Notes: a model not told the origin generated them from the letters alone. A DNA stretch of 64,000 nt from a bacterium (GCA_016124895.1 WGMU01000003.1:46378-110377); one strand, 5' to 3'. Positions 1 through 9,623 are shown, counted from the first letter of the stretch. Translations and numbers: made by a program.

Positions 1-194
1 GCGGTTTCAACGGTCAGGCTTTTGGAGAATTCGCTGAGGGTGGCAGTCACGAGGCGGTCCTTTCTCGACAGGCGAGTGTGTTACAGTCGACGTTGAGTTC
101 GGGCGGGAAGCGACGGGGTCCGCCCGGCGAACGGGAGCGGATGATAATTGCCACCGCGTCGCTTGTCGCACCGATCGGACCTGCGGAAATCGCC

Positions 195-611
195 ATGCAC
201 GAAGTCATTCCCCGACAGCTCTGGATCGGAAACGCCAGCGACGCGCGACGGCCTGCGGACCTGTTGCAGGTGGGAATTCGAGCCGTCGTCGATCTCGCGT
301 ACGAAGAGCCGCCGCCAGCCCTGCCGCGCGAACCGATCCTGATTCGAGTTCCCCTGACCGACGGCGAGGGCAACTCAGCGGAGTCTCTCGAGCTGGCCAT
401 TGGCAGCGTTGAGCGGCTCCTGCGGTCCGCGGTCCCGACACTCGTTGCCTGCAGTGCCGGCCTCAGCCGCTCGCCGCTCATTGCCGCGGCGGCGGTTTCG
501 CGAGTTGAACAGACCCCACTGCATGGAACTCTGCAGCGAATTCATGACCAGCGACCGCTCGATGTCTCTCCGGGACTGCTGTGCGAATTTGAGGCGCTCC
601 GGCAGTCGTAG
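195..611 (+). CDS. Dual-specificity protein phosphatase-like protein
   Basis: A 138-residue protein related to small cysteine-based dual-specificity phosphatases, which hydrolyse phosphate esters on proteins or other substrates in the cytoplasm. The P-loop is visible as CSAGLSRSP (about residues 89-97), matching the CX5R signature with Cys as nucleophile and Arg for phosphate binding. The residue before the Cys is Ala rather than the usual His. An upstream Asp in 'PLTDGEG' could be the general acid. I chose the ATG at 195 because 'PRQLWIGNASDAR' is a typical beginning for this family. Upstream in-frame starts exist at 78 and at 138 (preceded by GGGAG) and would add 39 or 19 residues. The gene stands alone. 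Substrate is unknown. Confidence 0.7.
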   Translation: MHEVIPRQLWIGNASDARRPADLLQVGIRAVVDLAYEEPPPALPREPILIRVPLTDGEGNSAESLELAIGSVERLLRSAVPTLVACSAGLSRSPLIAAAAVSRVEQTPLHGTLQRIHDQRPLDVSPGLLCEFEALRQS

Positions 612-1009
612 GCAGGTTTTTCCAAAACCTGCAGATGTGCAGAAGAACTGCGGAACCGCGAGAACATGCTCCACGCAGAATTGAATCTCGCGATGCACCG
701 AATGCGATCGCCGAACCTGGTCGGGCTTCTGGTTCTGTTTGAGTTGCCACTCGCTGTAATCGATCCGGTTTCGGAGAAACCGGGCTACGGTTGCCGCTTG
801 CGACCCTCGGCCAATGCGACCGTTTCGCGGCGGTTTGAGTTTCCGACGCACGTCCGCTTAACTACCCGCCGCCGGCTGAAATCCGTTCGGTCGGCGATCC
901 TCAGAAAAAACGTGAGCCCGCTGCGCCCGGTGGTGTGTCGTCTGACCGGCCGCGTATGAGGCTCTGAAATCTCTGCATCTCAAATCTGAAATTCGCGTGA
1001 GGAACTCCG
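612..1009. other. Intergenic region without a convincing gene
   Basis: About 400 bases lie between the phosphatase-like gene and dapL. The open frames here have no recognisable protein features. The only functional signal I can point to is the ribosome binding site GAGGAA seven bases before the dapL start. A promoter for dapL is probably present but I could not single out boxes. Confidence 0.5.
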
Positions 1010-2242
1010 ATGGTCCACATCAACGACAACTACCTGAAGCTGAAGGCCGGCTACCTGTTTCCCGAAATCGGCCGCCGCGTCAAAGCGTTCTGCGATGCGA
1101 ATCCCGACGCGAAGGTCATCCGGCTGGGGATCGGCGACGTGACCGAACCTCTGCCGCCAGCCATCGTCGAGGCGATGCACGCAGCCGTCGACGAAATGGC
1201 GAACCGCGATACGTTCCGCGGCTATGGTCCCGAGCAGGGTTACGACTTCCTGCGGAACGCGATCGCCGAGAACGATTTTCAGGCGCGCGGCTGCAACGTC
1301 TCGGCGGACGAAATCTTTGTGTCGGATGGATCGAAGTGCGACACCGGTAATATCCTCGACATCTTTGGCGCGGATAACACGGTGGCCGTGACGGACCCCG
1401 TTTACCCGGTCTATGTCGACACGAATGTCATGAGCGGCCGAACTGGAGCGGCTGACGCTTCCGGCCGTTACGCCGGGCTGGTCTACATTCCGGTCACAGC
1501 GGAGAACAACTTCACGCCGGCACTGCCCGATCAGCGAGTCGATCTGATCTATCTGTGCTTCCCGAATAACCCGACGGGAACGGTCGCGAGCAAAGAGACG
1601 CTCAGGCAGTGGGTCGATTATGCGCAGGCGAACGACTCGATCATTCTGTTCGACGCTGCCTACGAAGCTTTCATCACCGATCCCGAGATTCCGCATTCGA
1701 TTTATGAGATCGAGGGGGCGCGCGACGTTGCCATCGAGTTCCGCAGTTTCAGCAAGAACGCCGGCTTCACGGGAACGCGCTGTGCCTTCACCGTCGTGCC
1801 GAAGTCGCTGCGAGGCAAAACGTCGAACGGTGATTCGGTCGAGATTCACCCGCTGTGGAACCGCCGTCACTGCACCAGGTTCAACGGTGTTTCGTACCCG
1901 ATCCAGCGCGGAGCCGCCGCGGCCTACAGCGCAGCCGGCCGGCAGCAGATCGGCGAACTGGTCAGTTTCTATCTGGAAAACGCGCGATTGCTGCGCGAAG
2001 GTCTGACGCAGGTTGGCATCGACGTTTATGGCGGTGTGAATGCTCCGTATGTCTGGCTGAAAACGCCGAACGATCTGAGCAGTTGGGACTTCTTCGACCA
2101 GTTGCTGCAGAAGGGCCATCTCGTAGGAACACCCGGCAGCGGCTTCGGCGCCGCTGGCGAGGGCTACTTCCGTCTGAGTGCCTTCAACAGCCGGGCAAAC
2201 GTCGAGGAAGCCGTTCAACGGTTCGTGAAGTCACTGAGTTGA
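1010..2242 (+). CDS. dapL: LL-diaminopimelate aminotransferase
   Basis: This PLP enzyme converts L-tetrahydrodipicolinate directly to LL-diaminopimelate with glutamate as amino donor, which is the short route to lysine and meso-DAP used by planctomycetes, chlamydiae, cyanobacteria and plants. The 410 residues match the family's usual length. Visible marks are the N-terminal '[16 protein letters not shown]', the substrate region '[12 protein letters not shown]', '[12 protein letters not shown]', the cofactor region 'CFPNNPTGT', and '[13 protein letters not shown]', in which the Lys is the Schiff-base lysine. The start is supported by GAGGAA seven bases upstream. The DUF58 gene follows after about 100 bases in the same direction. 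The assignment is secure because this family is well separated from other aminotransferases. Confidence 0.95.
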   Translation: MVHINDNYLKLKAGYLFPEIGRRVKAFCDANPDAKVIRLGIGDVTEPLPPAIVEAMHAAVDEMANRDTFRGYGPEQGYDFLRNAIAENDFQARGCNVSADEIFVSDGSKCDTGNILDIFGADNTVAVTDPVYPVYVDTNVMSGRTGAADASGRYAGLVYIPVTAENNFTPALPDQRVDLIYLCFPNNPTGTVASKETLRQWVDYAQANDSIILFDAAYEAFITDPEIPHSIYEIEGARDVAIEFRSFSKNAGFTGTRCAFTVVPKSLRGKTSNGDSVEIHPLWNRRHCTRFNGVSYPIQRGAAAAYSAAGRQQIGELVSFYLENARLLREGLTQVGIDVYGGVNAPYVWLKTPNDLSSWDFFDQLLQKGHLVGTPGSGFGAAGEGYFRLSAFNSRANVEEAVQRFVKSLS

Positions 2243-2340
2243 TGGTCCTCCGTAGAGCCGGTCCCCGCCGGCCAAATCGGTTGCACGATTGAGGGGTCTG
2301 GCTGGCCGATATGATCCGGCCCTACCTGCAAAGGCATCGC

Positions 2341-3861
2341 ATGGCAGAACAGCGTTCGACGTTGCCGAGTCGGCCGATGCCTCTGGTGGGAATCCTGGCG
2401 TTCACGGCCGGGGCCGGAATGCTCTACACGGCCCGGTTTACGGGCGAGCAACTGAGTCAGCAGACCCACCTGGACGGCGGACTGGCGCGCGTCATTTCCG
2501 GCGGGATCGGCGTGCTGCTGATGCTGTGGGGCGTGCGGCTTGTCGCGACGCGGTTCGGACCGAAAGTCGGCCGGCGCGTCAGTCGACTGAACCGTCAGCG
2601 CGTCATGCTGCCGCGCGAAGGCATGATGTATCTGCTGATCATGATCGTCGCGTTCGTCGCGTCGCTGATCGGACGGTCGAACATGCTGATGCTCGTATTT
2701 TCGATTATGGCCGGACCGTTCATTCTCAACGGCTGGGTGACGTTTTCGCTGCTTAAACACAACCGGCTGCAGCGGAGACTGCCTCGCCGGGCGATGGTCG
2801 GCGAACTGCTGTCGGTCGAGGTCACGCTGCAGAACCGCAAGCTGTGGTTTTCCTCCTGGCTGATGCTTGTCCGCGACCGCGTTGCCCGCGAAAGCAGGCG
2901 GTCGCTGCTGGTGACGGACGAGTCGGTGCTCGAACCGGCCGTCCTCTTTGCAAGCGTGAGGCCGGGCCAGGAGCGGACAGCTCGCTACCGGCTGAAGCTG
3001 AATCGACGCGGGCGGTATCTGTTCGGTCCACTGGAAGTCTCGACGCGATTCCCGCTGGGGATTGTCGAGCGCGGCTTCATCACAGATGTACGCGGCGAGC
3101 TGATCGTGCATCCGCAGATCGGACATCTGACGCCCGCATGGCGTCGCGAGGCACGGCTTGCTGCAGAGATGGTTACTCGTCAGCAGACGCGGCGCGGCAT
3201 GTTCGAGGACGAGTTTCACCATCTGCGGGACTATCGCCCGGGTGACAACCCGCGCGACATCCACTGGCGAACGTCTGCGCGAATGAATGATCTGATGGTG
3301 CGCGAGTTTCATCAGAGCCGAGATCGCGGGCTGATTCTGCTGCTGGATCTCTGGCAGCCGGATCGGCCGCAGTCCGAGGATCGAGACCGTGTCGAGTTCG
3401 CCGTCAGCTTTGCGGCAACCATCTGCGTCGACCATCTGCGGCAGACGCGCGGCGTTGAACAGCACCTGCTGATTGCCGGGGACGGAATTGCCGACGTGCG
3501 GGCAGACGCGGGCAGCGGAGCGATCGAAGCACTGCTCGACGCGCTGGCTCTGGCGAAAGCCGGTCGCTGCGACGGCCTGCCGACGATTGTCGACCTGGCG
3601 GCGCGTGAGGAGTCAGCGATGCACCGGACCGTGCTGATTTCGTCACGACCAGAGGAAGATCTGATTTCACTGCGCGTGCCGTTTGCGAATCAGCCGCGCG
3701 ACGCCGTCGCAGATAACGTGCCGTATCTCGCTGACCGGCTGCCGGGGATCGAGTTCTATCCAGCGAATCCGTTCACCGTGTCACGGCTCTTTCGGCTGGA
3801 TACGTCATCCGAACCTGCGTCGATTGCCGCCGGCCTTTCGACCGCGAGGGCCACACGATGA
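2341..3861 (+). CDS. DUF58 domain membrane protein
   Basis: A 506-residue protein with two N-terminal hydrophobic hairpins (roughly residues 12-70 and 95-140) and a C-terminal DUF58 region. The family hallmark 'DYRPGDNPRDIHWRTSAR' is present near residue 310. DUF58 proteins have a von Willebrand A-like fold and normally work with a MoxR AAA ATPase and a transglutaminase-like partner; their biochemical role is not settled. Its stop overlaps the start of the transglutaminase gene by four bases (ATGA), so the two are probably translationally coupled. The start at 2341 has AAAGG about seven bases upstream; an in-frame start at 2311 would add ten residues. No MoxR gene is in the window beside it. 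Confidence 0.85.
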   Translation: MAEQRSTLPSRPMPLVGILAFTAGAGMLYTARFTGEQLSQQTHLDGGLARVISGGIGVLLMLWGVRLVATRFGPKVGRRVSRLNRQRVMLPREGMMYLLIMIVAFVASLIGRSNMLMLVFSIMAGPFILNGWVTFSLLKHNRLQRRLPRRAMVGELLSVEVTLQNRKLWFSSWLMLVRDRVARESRRSLLVTDESVLEPAVLFASVRPGQERTARYRLKLNRRGRYLFGPLEVSTRFPLGIVERGFITDVRGELIVHPQIGHLTPAWRREARLAAEMVTRQQTRRGMFEDEFHHLRDYRPGDNPRDIHWRTSARMNDLMVREFHQSRDRGLILLLDLWQPDRPQSEDRDRVEFAVSFAATICVDHLRQTRGVEQHLLIAGDGIADVRADAGSGAIEALLDALALAKAGRCDGLPTIVDLAAREESAMHRTVLISSRPEEDLISLRVPFANQPRDAVADNVPYLADRLPGIEFYPANPFTVSRLFRLDTSSEPASIAAGLSTARATR

Positions 3862-6275
3862 CGAGGATTTTTCATCTGAGTCTTTACTCGCTGATCGCCA
3901 TTGCTGCGATGATGCTCAGCATGGCCGAAGGGACAGCAATTCCAACCGGGCTGACAGTCCCGGCGGCCCTGCTCGCCTGGTTTCTCAACGAGAAACGGCG
4001 CACGGTGCGGCTGCGAACACTGACCGCCAACGTGCTCGGCGTTCTTGCGTTCGGACTGGCGGGCGCCGAACTGCTGTATTCGCAACTCGAGGAAAGCGGC
4101 TTTGCACAGGAACGCCGAGTGCTTGCCGGTGCACACCTGCTGAGCTACCTGACCTGGATTGCTCTGTTCCAGGCGAAACAGGGCAGGCAGTACTGGTGGC
4201 TGCTGGCACTCAGCGTGATGCACGTTGCCGTCGGTTCGATTCTCACGCAGGACAGCGCGTTCGGACTGCTGATGCTGGCCTACGTGTTTCTGGCTCTGTG
4301 GACGCTGTCTGTCTTTTCGCTGTATCAGGCGAGGTTTGGTTTCGAGCGGGCTGAGTCGGATGCGGGCGATGTCACACTGCTGGGGACGACGGTCATTCCG
4401 CAGCGTGACCGGCATGGCAAGCCAGAGACGTTGCTCGCCCATCATCAGCCGGACGAGTTTCAGGGAGCCATTCAGCTCGACGCGGACGAGCACTGGATCA
4501 ACCCCCGTTTCGTGCTGGGGATCGGCACGACGTCACTGATGTCGCTGGTCGTTGGAATGATCTTTTTCGTACTGATTCCGCGGGTCTGGGTCGTGCGGCA
4601 GCATGAGTTCAATGACGACTTCGATGCGCCGATCCGCAACTACACGGGATTCACTGACGAAGTCCAGCTCGGCGAGCTGGGACAGATTCTTGAAAGCAAC
4701 CGGCCAGTCATGCAGGTCCGGTGTTCGCTTCCGCTGACGGACGAGGAAATTCCCGTTGAACAGGCCGCCCGAATGATGGGTTACGCCGAGCCACTGTTTC
4801 GCGGTTCGGTGATGGGGCATTACGAAAACGGACGCTGGCAGGTTCTGCCGGAAAGTCAGACGGCCGCTCCGCTGGTACCACCGCGAGAACTGCGGAGACG
4901 CATTCTTCAACGGATCATCCTGCACGAGACGAGGTCACGTACGCTGTTCGGGATGCACCCCATCTTTGGAGCGTCGTTTGAGTCGGATTTGATACGTCCC
5001 CGGATCGACGTTGCGACGTCCATTCTCTTTCGTGATGAGGCCGAGAAGAAAACTTCGGCTGGCCGCGAAGTTGAGTACGCGCTTTATTCCGAGGAGCGAT
5101 CGCGGCCATTCATCCGCTCGTATCCCGCTGTGTCCGCTCAGTTGCTTCGGCAGAAGATCCTGCCGAAGTTTCTGGAGCTGCCCGCAGCGCTGACGCGGCT
5201 GCGGAAACTCGCGGAAGAGCTCGATGCCCAGGTCGATCGGTTTGAGCAGTCGAAGCAGCCGGTCGATGAGCGGATTGCTCACCAGATTGAAGACTACCTG
5301 GGGCACAATTCTGAATTTACCTACTCGCTGAAGGACGAAGTGATCGACGGCTCCATCGATCCCGTGGAGGACTTTCTGTTCAATCGAAAGTCAGGTCACT
5401 GCGAGTATTACGCGTCGGCAATGGCGCTGTTGCTGCGGGCGGCGAATATCCCCTCACGACTGGTCAGCGGCTTCAAAGGCGGCGAACAGGATCCGTATTC
5501 GGGAGCCTTTGTCGTTGAAGAGCGGCACGCTCATGCGTGGGTCGAAGCTCGGATCAATGGTCGCTGGCAGACGTTCGATCCGACGCCGGCCACTCGGGAT
5601 GACAGCGTGCGCGAGGTCGGTGCAGAACGCAGCGTCTTCAGTGCGACAAAGAGTTTTCTGACGACGCTGTGGCAGCAGCGCGTCGTCCGGCTCTCGAAGG
5701 AAGAACAGCAGCACAAGATCTATTCGCCGTTGAGCGAAGTCCTGAAACACATGGCGATGAATGCCTCCGGCCTGCTTGGCGGCGACAGGCGGAAGATTGT
5801 CGAAATCCTCTCGGACCCGCGCCGCTGGTTCAGCCTGCCGATGTTTATTGGTACGGCTCTCCTGCTGTCAGTGCTGCTGACGGCGAGGTATCTCTGGCGG
5901 CGCCTGTTTCCGGAAAGCCGCAGCCTGCGCGACTGGCTCGTGCTGCTGCGTCGTCAGGTGCAGCGGTGGTTTGCTCGCGATGAGCCGACAATGCGAATCG
6001 CGTTTTACGAACGCTTCAGGAACATTCTCGCGCGGCACGGACTGGCGCGAGCGGCGTCGCAGACACCTGGCGAGTTCGCTGACGTGGCTTCACGCGAGCT
6101 GGCGACGCGACTGACGGCGGCGGAGCTGGAGGGCTTCCCGGACGACCTCGCCGCACTCTTCTACCGCGTGCGTTTCGGTCGGCAACCGCTGACTGCTGAC
6201 GAGCTGGGAAGCTTGAACGACCTGCTCACTCGCCTCGAATCCGCACTCAATTCGCATCCCGCCAGACCGCGGTAG
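3858..6275 (+). CDS. TgpA-like membrane transglutaminase/protease
   Basis: An 805-residue membrane protein of the TgpA/DUF3488-transglutaminase family. The N-terminal 240 residues form several transmembrane helices, a periplasmic transglutaminase-like core follows, then one more helix (about residues 660-680) and a C-terminal DUF4129-like domain. The papain-like triad is visible: Cys in 'GHCEYYASAM' (near 514), His in 'ERHAHAWVE' (near 557) and Asp in 'FDPTP' (near 573). Family members are thought to act as proteases or transglutaminases on cell-envelope proteins. It overlaps the DUF58 gene by four bases, the usual arrangement. Specificity cannot be told from the sequence. Confidence 0.88.
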   Translation: MTRIFHLSLYSLIAIAAMMLSMAEGTAIPTGLTVPAALLAWFLNEKRRTVRLRTLTANVLGVLAFGLAGAELLYSQLEESGFAQERRVLAGAHLLSYLTWIALFQAKQGRQYWWLLALSVMHVAVGSILTQDSAFGLLMLAYVFLALWTLSVFSLYQARFGFERAESDAGDVTLLGTTVIPQRDRHGKPETLLAHHQPDEFQGAIQLDADEHWINPRFVLGIGTTSLMSLVVGMIFFVLIPRVWVVRQHEFNDDFDAPIRNYTGFTDEVQLGELGQILESNRPVMQVRCSLPLTDEEIPVEQAARMMGYAEPLFRGSVMGHYENGRWQVLPESQTAAPLVPPRELRRRILQRIILHETRSRTLFGMHPIFGASFESDLIRPRIDVATSILFRDEAEKKTSAGREVEYALYSEERSRPFIRSYPAVSAQLLRQKILPKFLELPAALTRLRKLAEELDAQVDRFEQSKQPVDERIAHQIEDYLGHNSEFTYSLKDEVIDGSIDPVEDFLFNRKSGHCEYYASAMALLLRAANIPSRLVSGFKGGEQDPYSGAFVVEERHAHAWVEARINGRWQTFDPTPATRDDSVREVGAERSVFSATKSFLTTLWQQRVVRLSKEEQQHKIYSPLSEVLKHMAMNASGLLGGDRRKIVEILSDPRRWFSLPMFIGTALLLSVLLTARYLWRRLFPESRSLRDWLVLLRRQVQRWFARDEPTMRIAFYERFRNILARHGLARAASQTPGEFADVASRELATRLTAAELEGFPDDLAALFYRVRFGRQPLTADELGSLNDLLTRLESALNSHPARPR

Positions 6276-6576
6276 CTCTTTGAGCCTCGTTCAGCCTCCC
6301 GAAGGATCCCGGCAGCCTGAATCTGTCGAACGACCGCGTTTCTATCGCTATCAGTCGCGATTCGCTGGTGACGCCACTCGCTGAGCCCAGAGTTGTCAAA
6401 TCAGCGCCGAATCTCCGCCGAAACGTCCACGAAACCGCACCCGAACTGCAAATCTCAGTCGACCAGCGATCGCTGGTAAAGTTTGACGGTCAGGCAGCCG
6501 ATAACGCCTGTAGCGGTTATATCGACGCGCGGAGCGCCCGTGCGCCGGATTTCCGACGCCGCATCAGGGGTAAGCA
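6276..6576. other. Intergenic region upstream of the TolC-like gene
   Basis: About 300 bases with no convincing gene. An open frame from 6368 to 6589 has no recognisable features and runs into the TolC-like start. The ribosome binding site AGGGG before 6577 is the only clear signal, and a promoter is likely but not resolved. Confidence 0.45.
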
Positions 6577-9141
6577 ATGTTCCGGCTGATTCGACTGACT
6601 GTACTGCTGCCACTGGCGGCCGTCGCCGTTTCCGGCTGTAACGGCATCGCCGAAGTGGACGAGCTGCAGTACCTCAATGAGACTGACCAAGTCGACTACT
6701 ATCTCGACCAGGCAACGAATATCGAGTGGCCGCACGCCGAACAGGAGCAGACTCCCGAGGTGTCACTGTCCGGCTCCCCGCGTACGCTGCTCGAACTGAA
6801 GAACGACGACATCCACAACATGACGCTGGCCGAAGTGCTCCGCATCGGGCTCGAAAACAGCCGTGTCATCCGCAGTCGCAACGCGTTTCTCTCGCCCGGC
6901 AATGCCGTCCTGACCAATCCGCTGAACGTCGGCAGCTTTTATGACCCGTCGATTCAGGAAACCGGAGTCCTGTTCGGTGGCCGCGGTATCGAAGCAGCAC
7001 TGTCAGCATTCGACACCCAACTGCAGACGACGATGCAGTGGAATCGAAACGAGGTCGTGCAGAACAACTCGTTCAGCAGTGGCGGAGTCCCTGCAGGGAT
7101 GGCACGAGTCAGTGACGGAGCGACGTTGAATTCAAGTCTCACCAAGAACTTTGGAAACGGTGGTCAGTTTGCACTCTCCCACAACATCAACTACCTCAGT
7201 GCAAACCAGCCGAACCAGCTATTCCCGTCGGCTTACACCGGCGTCCTGCAGGCAACCTACCAGCACCCGCTGCTGGCAGGTTCGGGAACTGAGTTCACCC
7301 AGGTGGCCGGCCCCATTGCGAACGCGTTCGGCGGACTGACCGGCGTGACACAGGGCGTTATCATCGCCCGGATCAACAACGACATCTCCATTGCCGGTCT
7401 GGAAGAGGATTTGACGGGTCTTGTCAAAGACGTTGAGGATCAGTACTGGGATCTTTACCTGCAGTATCGCCTGTACGACACACTGGTCACGACGCGGAAC
7501 AGCACTCTGCGGACCTGGCGTGATGCGAAACGGAAGCTCGAAATCGGCGGCGTGCGAGGTTTCTCCGTCGAAGACGAAGCGCAGGCCCGCGACGGGTATT
7601 TCCAGGCACAGGCTCGCGTGCAGCAAACGTTGTCGCAGCTTTACCAGTCTGAGGCTGCGCTGCGGCGTCTGATCGGACTACCGGTCAGCGACGGCGAGAT
7701 CATCCGACCGTCAGACGAACCCGTGACGGCGAAGCTCGAACCAGACTGGGCGCGCGCCGTGGCGGAAGGGCTGACGCATCGTGTCGAACTGCGGCGCCAC
7801 AAGTGGAACATCAAAAGTCTGGAACTGCAGCTCGACGCGGCAAAGAATCTCGTCCGCCCGCGACTGGACTTCATCGGCGGGTACGCCGTCAACGGCTTCG
7901 GCGATAATCTGATTGACTCCAACGATAACGAGTTCTCCAGCGTCTATGGCAATCTGACAGGCGGCCAGAACACGGGCTGGAATGCCGGCTTCATTCTGCA
8001 GATGCCGATCGGTCTGCGGTCAGCCCAGGCGCAGGTGACGAATATTGAACTGCGGCTCGCCAAAGCGCGGGACGTGCTTTCTGCTCAGGAACTTGAGATC
8101 GCGCACGAACTCGGCAACGCGTTTCAGCAACTCGCTGAGAAGTACGTGACCGCTCAGACGAATTTCAATCGCCGCCGCGCAGCTCAGGATCGGGCTGATC
8201 TCGTCGAGAAGAAATACAAAGTCGGAACGCAGACGCTCGACCTGTATCTGCGGTCGCTAGCGAGCCTTGCTGACGCAGAAGTCGCCTATTTCCAGGCGAT
8301 CGTCGAATACAACCAGTCGATCATTAACCTGCAGTATCGGATGGGAACGCTGCTGCCTTACAACCAGGTCTTCATGTCAGAGGGTGAGTGGGATCCGGAT
8401 GCGTACTGCGACGCACTGCGGCGGGCTCGCGCCAGGACGCACGGTCTGGACGCCTCGAAATTTCTGCACGCGGAACCCACCGAGTTTGTCGAGTTCGACG
8501 CACACTGGGCCGACGGTGCTTACCACGAAGGCGTTCTGGACCCGGTTCCGGCAGATGTACCGTCCGATGAGTCTGCGGTTGAAGCAATCGATCCGGCCGT
8601 CTCCCTACCCTCGGTGGAAGACGCGCCGCAGGCGTCGACACCAAAGGTCAACGAACTGCCCGAACCGCTTCCAATTCCGGATCCGCCAGCCCGCCGGCTT
8701 GCACCTCCCGCTGAAGACAACCAACCACTGCCGATTGTTCCACCCGGCCGCGCGTCTGCCCGCAAGGCCGTCCCTGAAAGCGAATCGGGAGCGCCGTCCA
8801 CAGCAGTGCCTGAACTGACCGCCCCACAATCGGAGACGTCACTCAAGCCCGCGGTACTCACACCCGCCTCAATGCAGCAGGCGTCTGGAAAGTCAGCACC
8901 GCGATCTGCACTGCAACCGGAACCGCAGTGGAAGCCGGAGCGGCTGCCGTCGCTGGAAGACCTGACGGAACGCAGGTCGTCGTCGAAGCAGCGTCCGCAA
9001 GGCTGGGCTCCAACGCGCCGTCAGCCAAAAGCTGACAGCACCGCTGCCACGCGCAACTCGACAAAGCCAGTTGCGGCGTCGCCGACCTTTCAGTCGCCGA
9101 TCAAAGCGCAGCCGGACACGCTGACGAGCGTCCGGCGCTGA
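6577..9141 (+). CDS. TolC-family outer membrane efflux lipoprotein
   Basis: An 854-residue protein with an N-terminal lipoprotein signal (lipobox VSGC ending near residue 21), so it is probably lipid-anchored in the outer membrane. Residues about 80-610 have the alternating alpha-helical hairpins and beta regions of the TolC outer membrane factor family, for example 'LTHRVELRRHKWNIKSLELQLDAAKNL' type helices and the closing 'VEYNQSIINLQYRMGTLL'. Such proteins form the outer channel of efflux pumps or type I secretion systems. The last 240 residues are a Pro/Ser/Glu-rich low-complexity tail not usual in TolC itself. No pump partners lie next to it. The IS1595-family element is inserted 26 bases after its stop codon. 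Confidence 0.85.
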   Translation: MFRLIRLTVLLPLAAVAVSGCNGIAEVDELQYLNETDQVDYYLDQATNIEWPHAEQEQTPEVSLSGSPRTLLELKNDDIHNMTLAEVLRIGLENSRVIRSRNAFLSPGNAVLTNPLNVGSFYDPSIQETGVLFGGRGIEAALSAFDTQLQTTMQWNRNEVVQNNSFSSGGVPAGMARVSDGATLNSSLTKNFGNGGQFALSHNINYLSANQPNQLFPSAYTGVLQATYQHPLLAGSGTEFTQVAGPIANAFGGLTGVTQGVIIARINNDISIAGLEEDLTGLVKDVEDQYWDLYLQYRLYDTLVTTRNSTLRTWRDAKRKLEIGGVRGFSVEDEAQARDGYFQAQARVQQTLSQLYQSEAALRRLIGLPVSDGEIIRPSDEPVTAKLEPDWARAVAEGLTHRVELRRHKWNIKSLELQLDAAKNLVRPRLDFIGGYAVNGFGDNLIDSNDNEFSSVYGNLTGGQNTGWNAGFILQMPIGLRSAQAQVTNIELRLAKARDVLSAQELEIAHELGNAFQQLAEKYVTAQTNFNRRRAAQDRADLVEKKYKVGTQTLDLYLRSLASLADAEVAYFQAIVEYNQSIINLQYRMGTLLPYNQVFMSEGEWDPDAYCDALRRARARTHGLDASKFLHAEPTEFVEFDAHWADGAYHEGVLDPVPADVPSDESAVEAIDPAVSLPSVEDAPQASTPKVNELPEPLPIPDPPARRLAPPAEDNQPLPIVPPGRASARKAVPESESGAPSTAVPELTAPQSETSLKPAVLTPASMQQASGKSAPRSALQPEPQWKPERLPSLEDLTERRSSSKQRPQGWAPTRRQPKADSTAATRNSTKPVAASPTFQSPIKAQPDTLTSVRR

Positions 9142-9159
9142 CAGTCTCGGAACTCAACT

Positions 9160-9167
9160 CAAAGATA
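9160..9167. repeat. Left target-site duplication CAAAGATA
   Basis: The octamer CAAAGATA directly abuts the outer end of the left inverted repeat and is repeated exactly at 11648-11655 just outside the right repeat. Eight-base target duplications are typical of IS1595-family transposition, so this marks the insertion point between the TolC-like gene and dus. Confidence 0.93.
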
Positions 9168-9192
9168 GGCAATAATATACTAGGCTCACCAT
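9168..9192 (+). repeat. Left terminal inverted repeat of the IS1595 element
   Basis: The 25 bases read inward GGCAATAATATACT then AGGCTCACCAT. They match the right end at 23 of 25 positions; the mismatches are at positions 15 and 17. The stop codon of the 53-residue membrane protein (9186-9188) lies inside this repeat. Confidence 0.93.
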
Positions 9193-9347
9193 CCATCTAG
9201 CAAGCGGCTAAGGAGTACCGTGAGCAACGCCAGTATGATCCCGCCCAGGAATCGGTAATTACCGAACCAAACCTCGATCTGCTTCCATCGCTTACATAAC
9301 CGCATCCGTGCAGCGCGAATCTCGCGCTTCACTTCAGCCAAACGCAT
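9186..9347 (-). CDS. Small single-pass membrane protein, IS cargo
   Basis: A 53-residue open frame too short for ordinary gene calling. It begins with a basic amphipathic stretch (MRLAEVKREIRAARMRLCKR), continues through 'WKQIEVWFGNYRF' and ends in one hydrophobic helix 'LGGIILALLTVLLSRLL' followed by DGW. The ATG at 9347 has GAGG eight bases upstream. The stop codon is inside the left terminal repeat, so the gene is an intimate part of the element rather than flanking DNA. A short basic helix plus one membrane span resembles small membrane toxins or accessory peptides, but I know of no homolog and assign no function. Confidence 0.6.
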   Translation of the reverse strand: MRLAEVKREIRAARMRLCKRWKQIEVWFGNYRFLGGIILALLTVLLSRLLDGW

Positions 9348-9467
9348 TTTCGGGCCTCAATTATGGTGGCAAATGGCGGTAAATAGTCCGCCTGCCACAT
9401 ACTATCGGCCCCGACGTTTGTACCTCTGAAGCAATCTTGCGGGATTCGCCTGAAGAAATCAGGAGTA

Positions 9468-9623
9468 TCACTTTTCCGGCCTTTGACGCTCCCGCTTCTT
9501 CGCGGCCTTCTCGTCCGCGATCCGCTTGTCGACGACTTCCTTCGGCACGCTCGCTATGTGCCGGATCGCCTTGTCGAAGTCAGACAGGGACTCGAACTCG
9601 TGTTTCTTTTGCTTCGTCGTCAT
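9468..9623 (-). CDS. Small charged protein, IS cargo, function unknown
   Basis: A 51-residue, lysine- and glutamate-rich protein starting MTTKQKKHEFESLSDFDKAI and ending in a very basic tail. The pattern 'FESLSDFDKAIRHIASVPKEVVDKR' (hydrophobic spacing of two short helices) resembles small proteins found beside toxin-like genes in planctomycetes and cyanobacteria; I recognise the style but not a characterised family. It lies inside the mobile element, divergent from the toxin-like gene that starts 135 bases away, so the two could share a control region. No strong ribosome binding site is visible. An antitoxin-like or regulatory role is conjecture. Confidence 0.55.
   Translation of the reverse strand: MTTKQKKHEFESLSDFDKAIRHIASVPKEVVDKRIADEKAAKKRERQRPEK

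Noticed and set aside
666..959. A 97-codon open frame upstream of dapL
   Set aside because: No protein-like features and poor codon use; probably intergenic.
980..2218. A 412-codon frame on the minus strand opposite dapL
   Set aside because: The plus strand encodes a textbook LL-diaminopimelate aminotransferase; the opposite frame has no domain features.
2215..3465. A 416-codon frame on the minus strand opposite the DUF58 gene
   Set aside because: Gln/Arg/His-rich shadow of the clear DUF58 protein.
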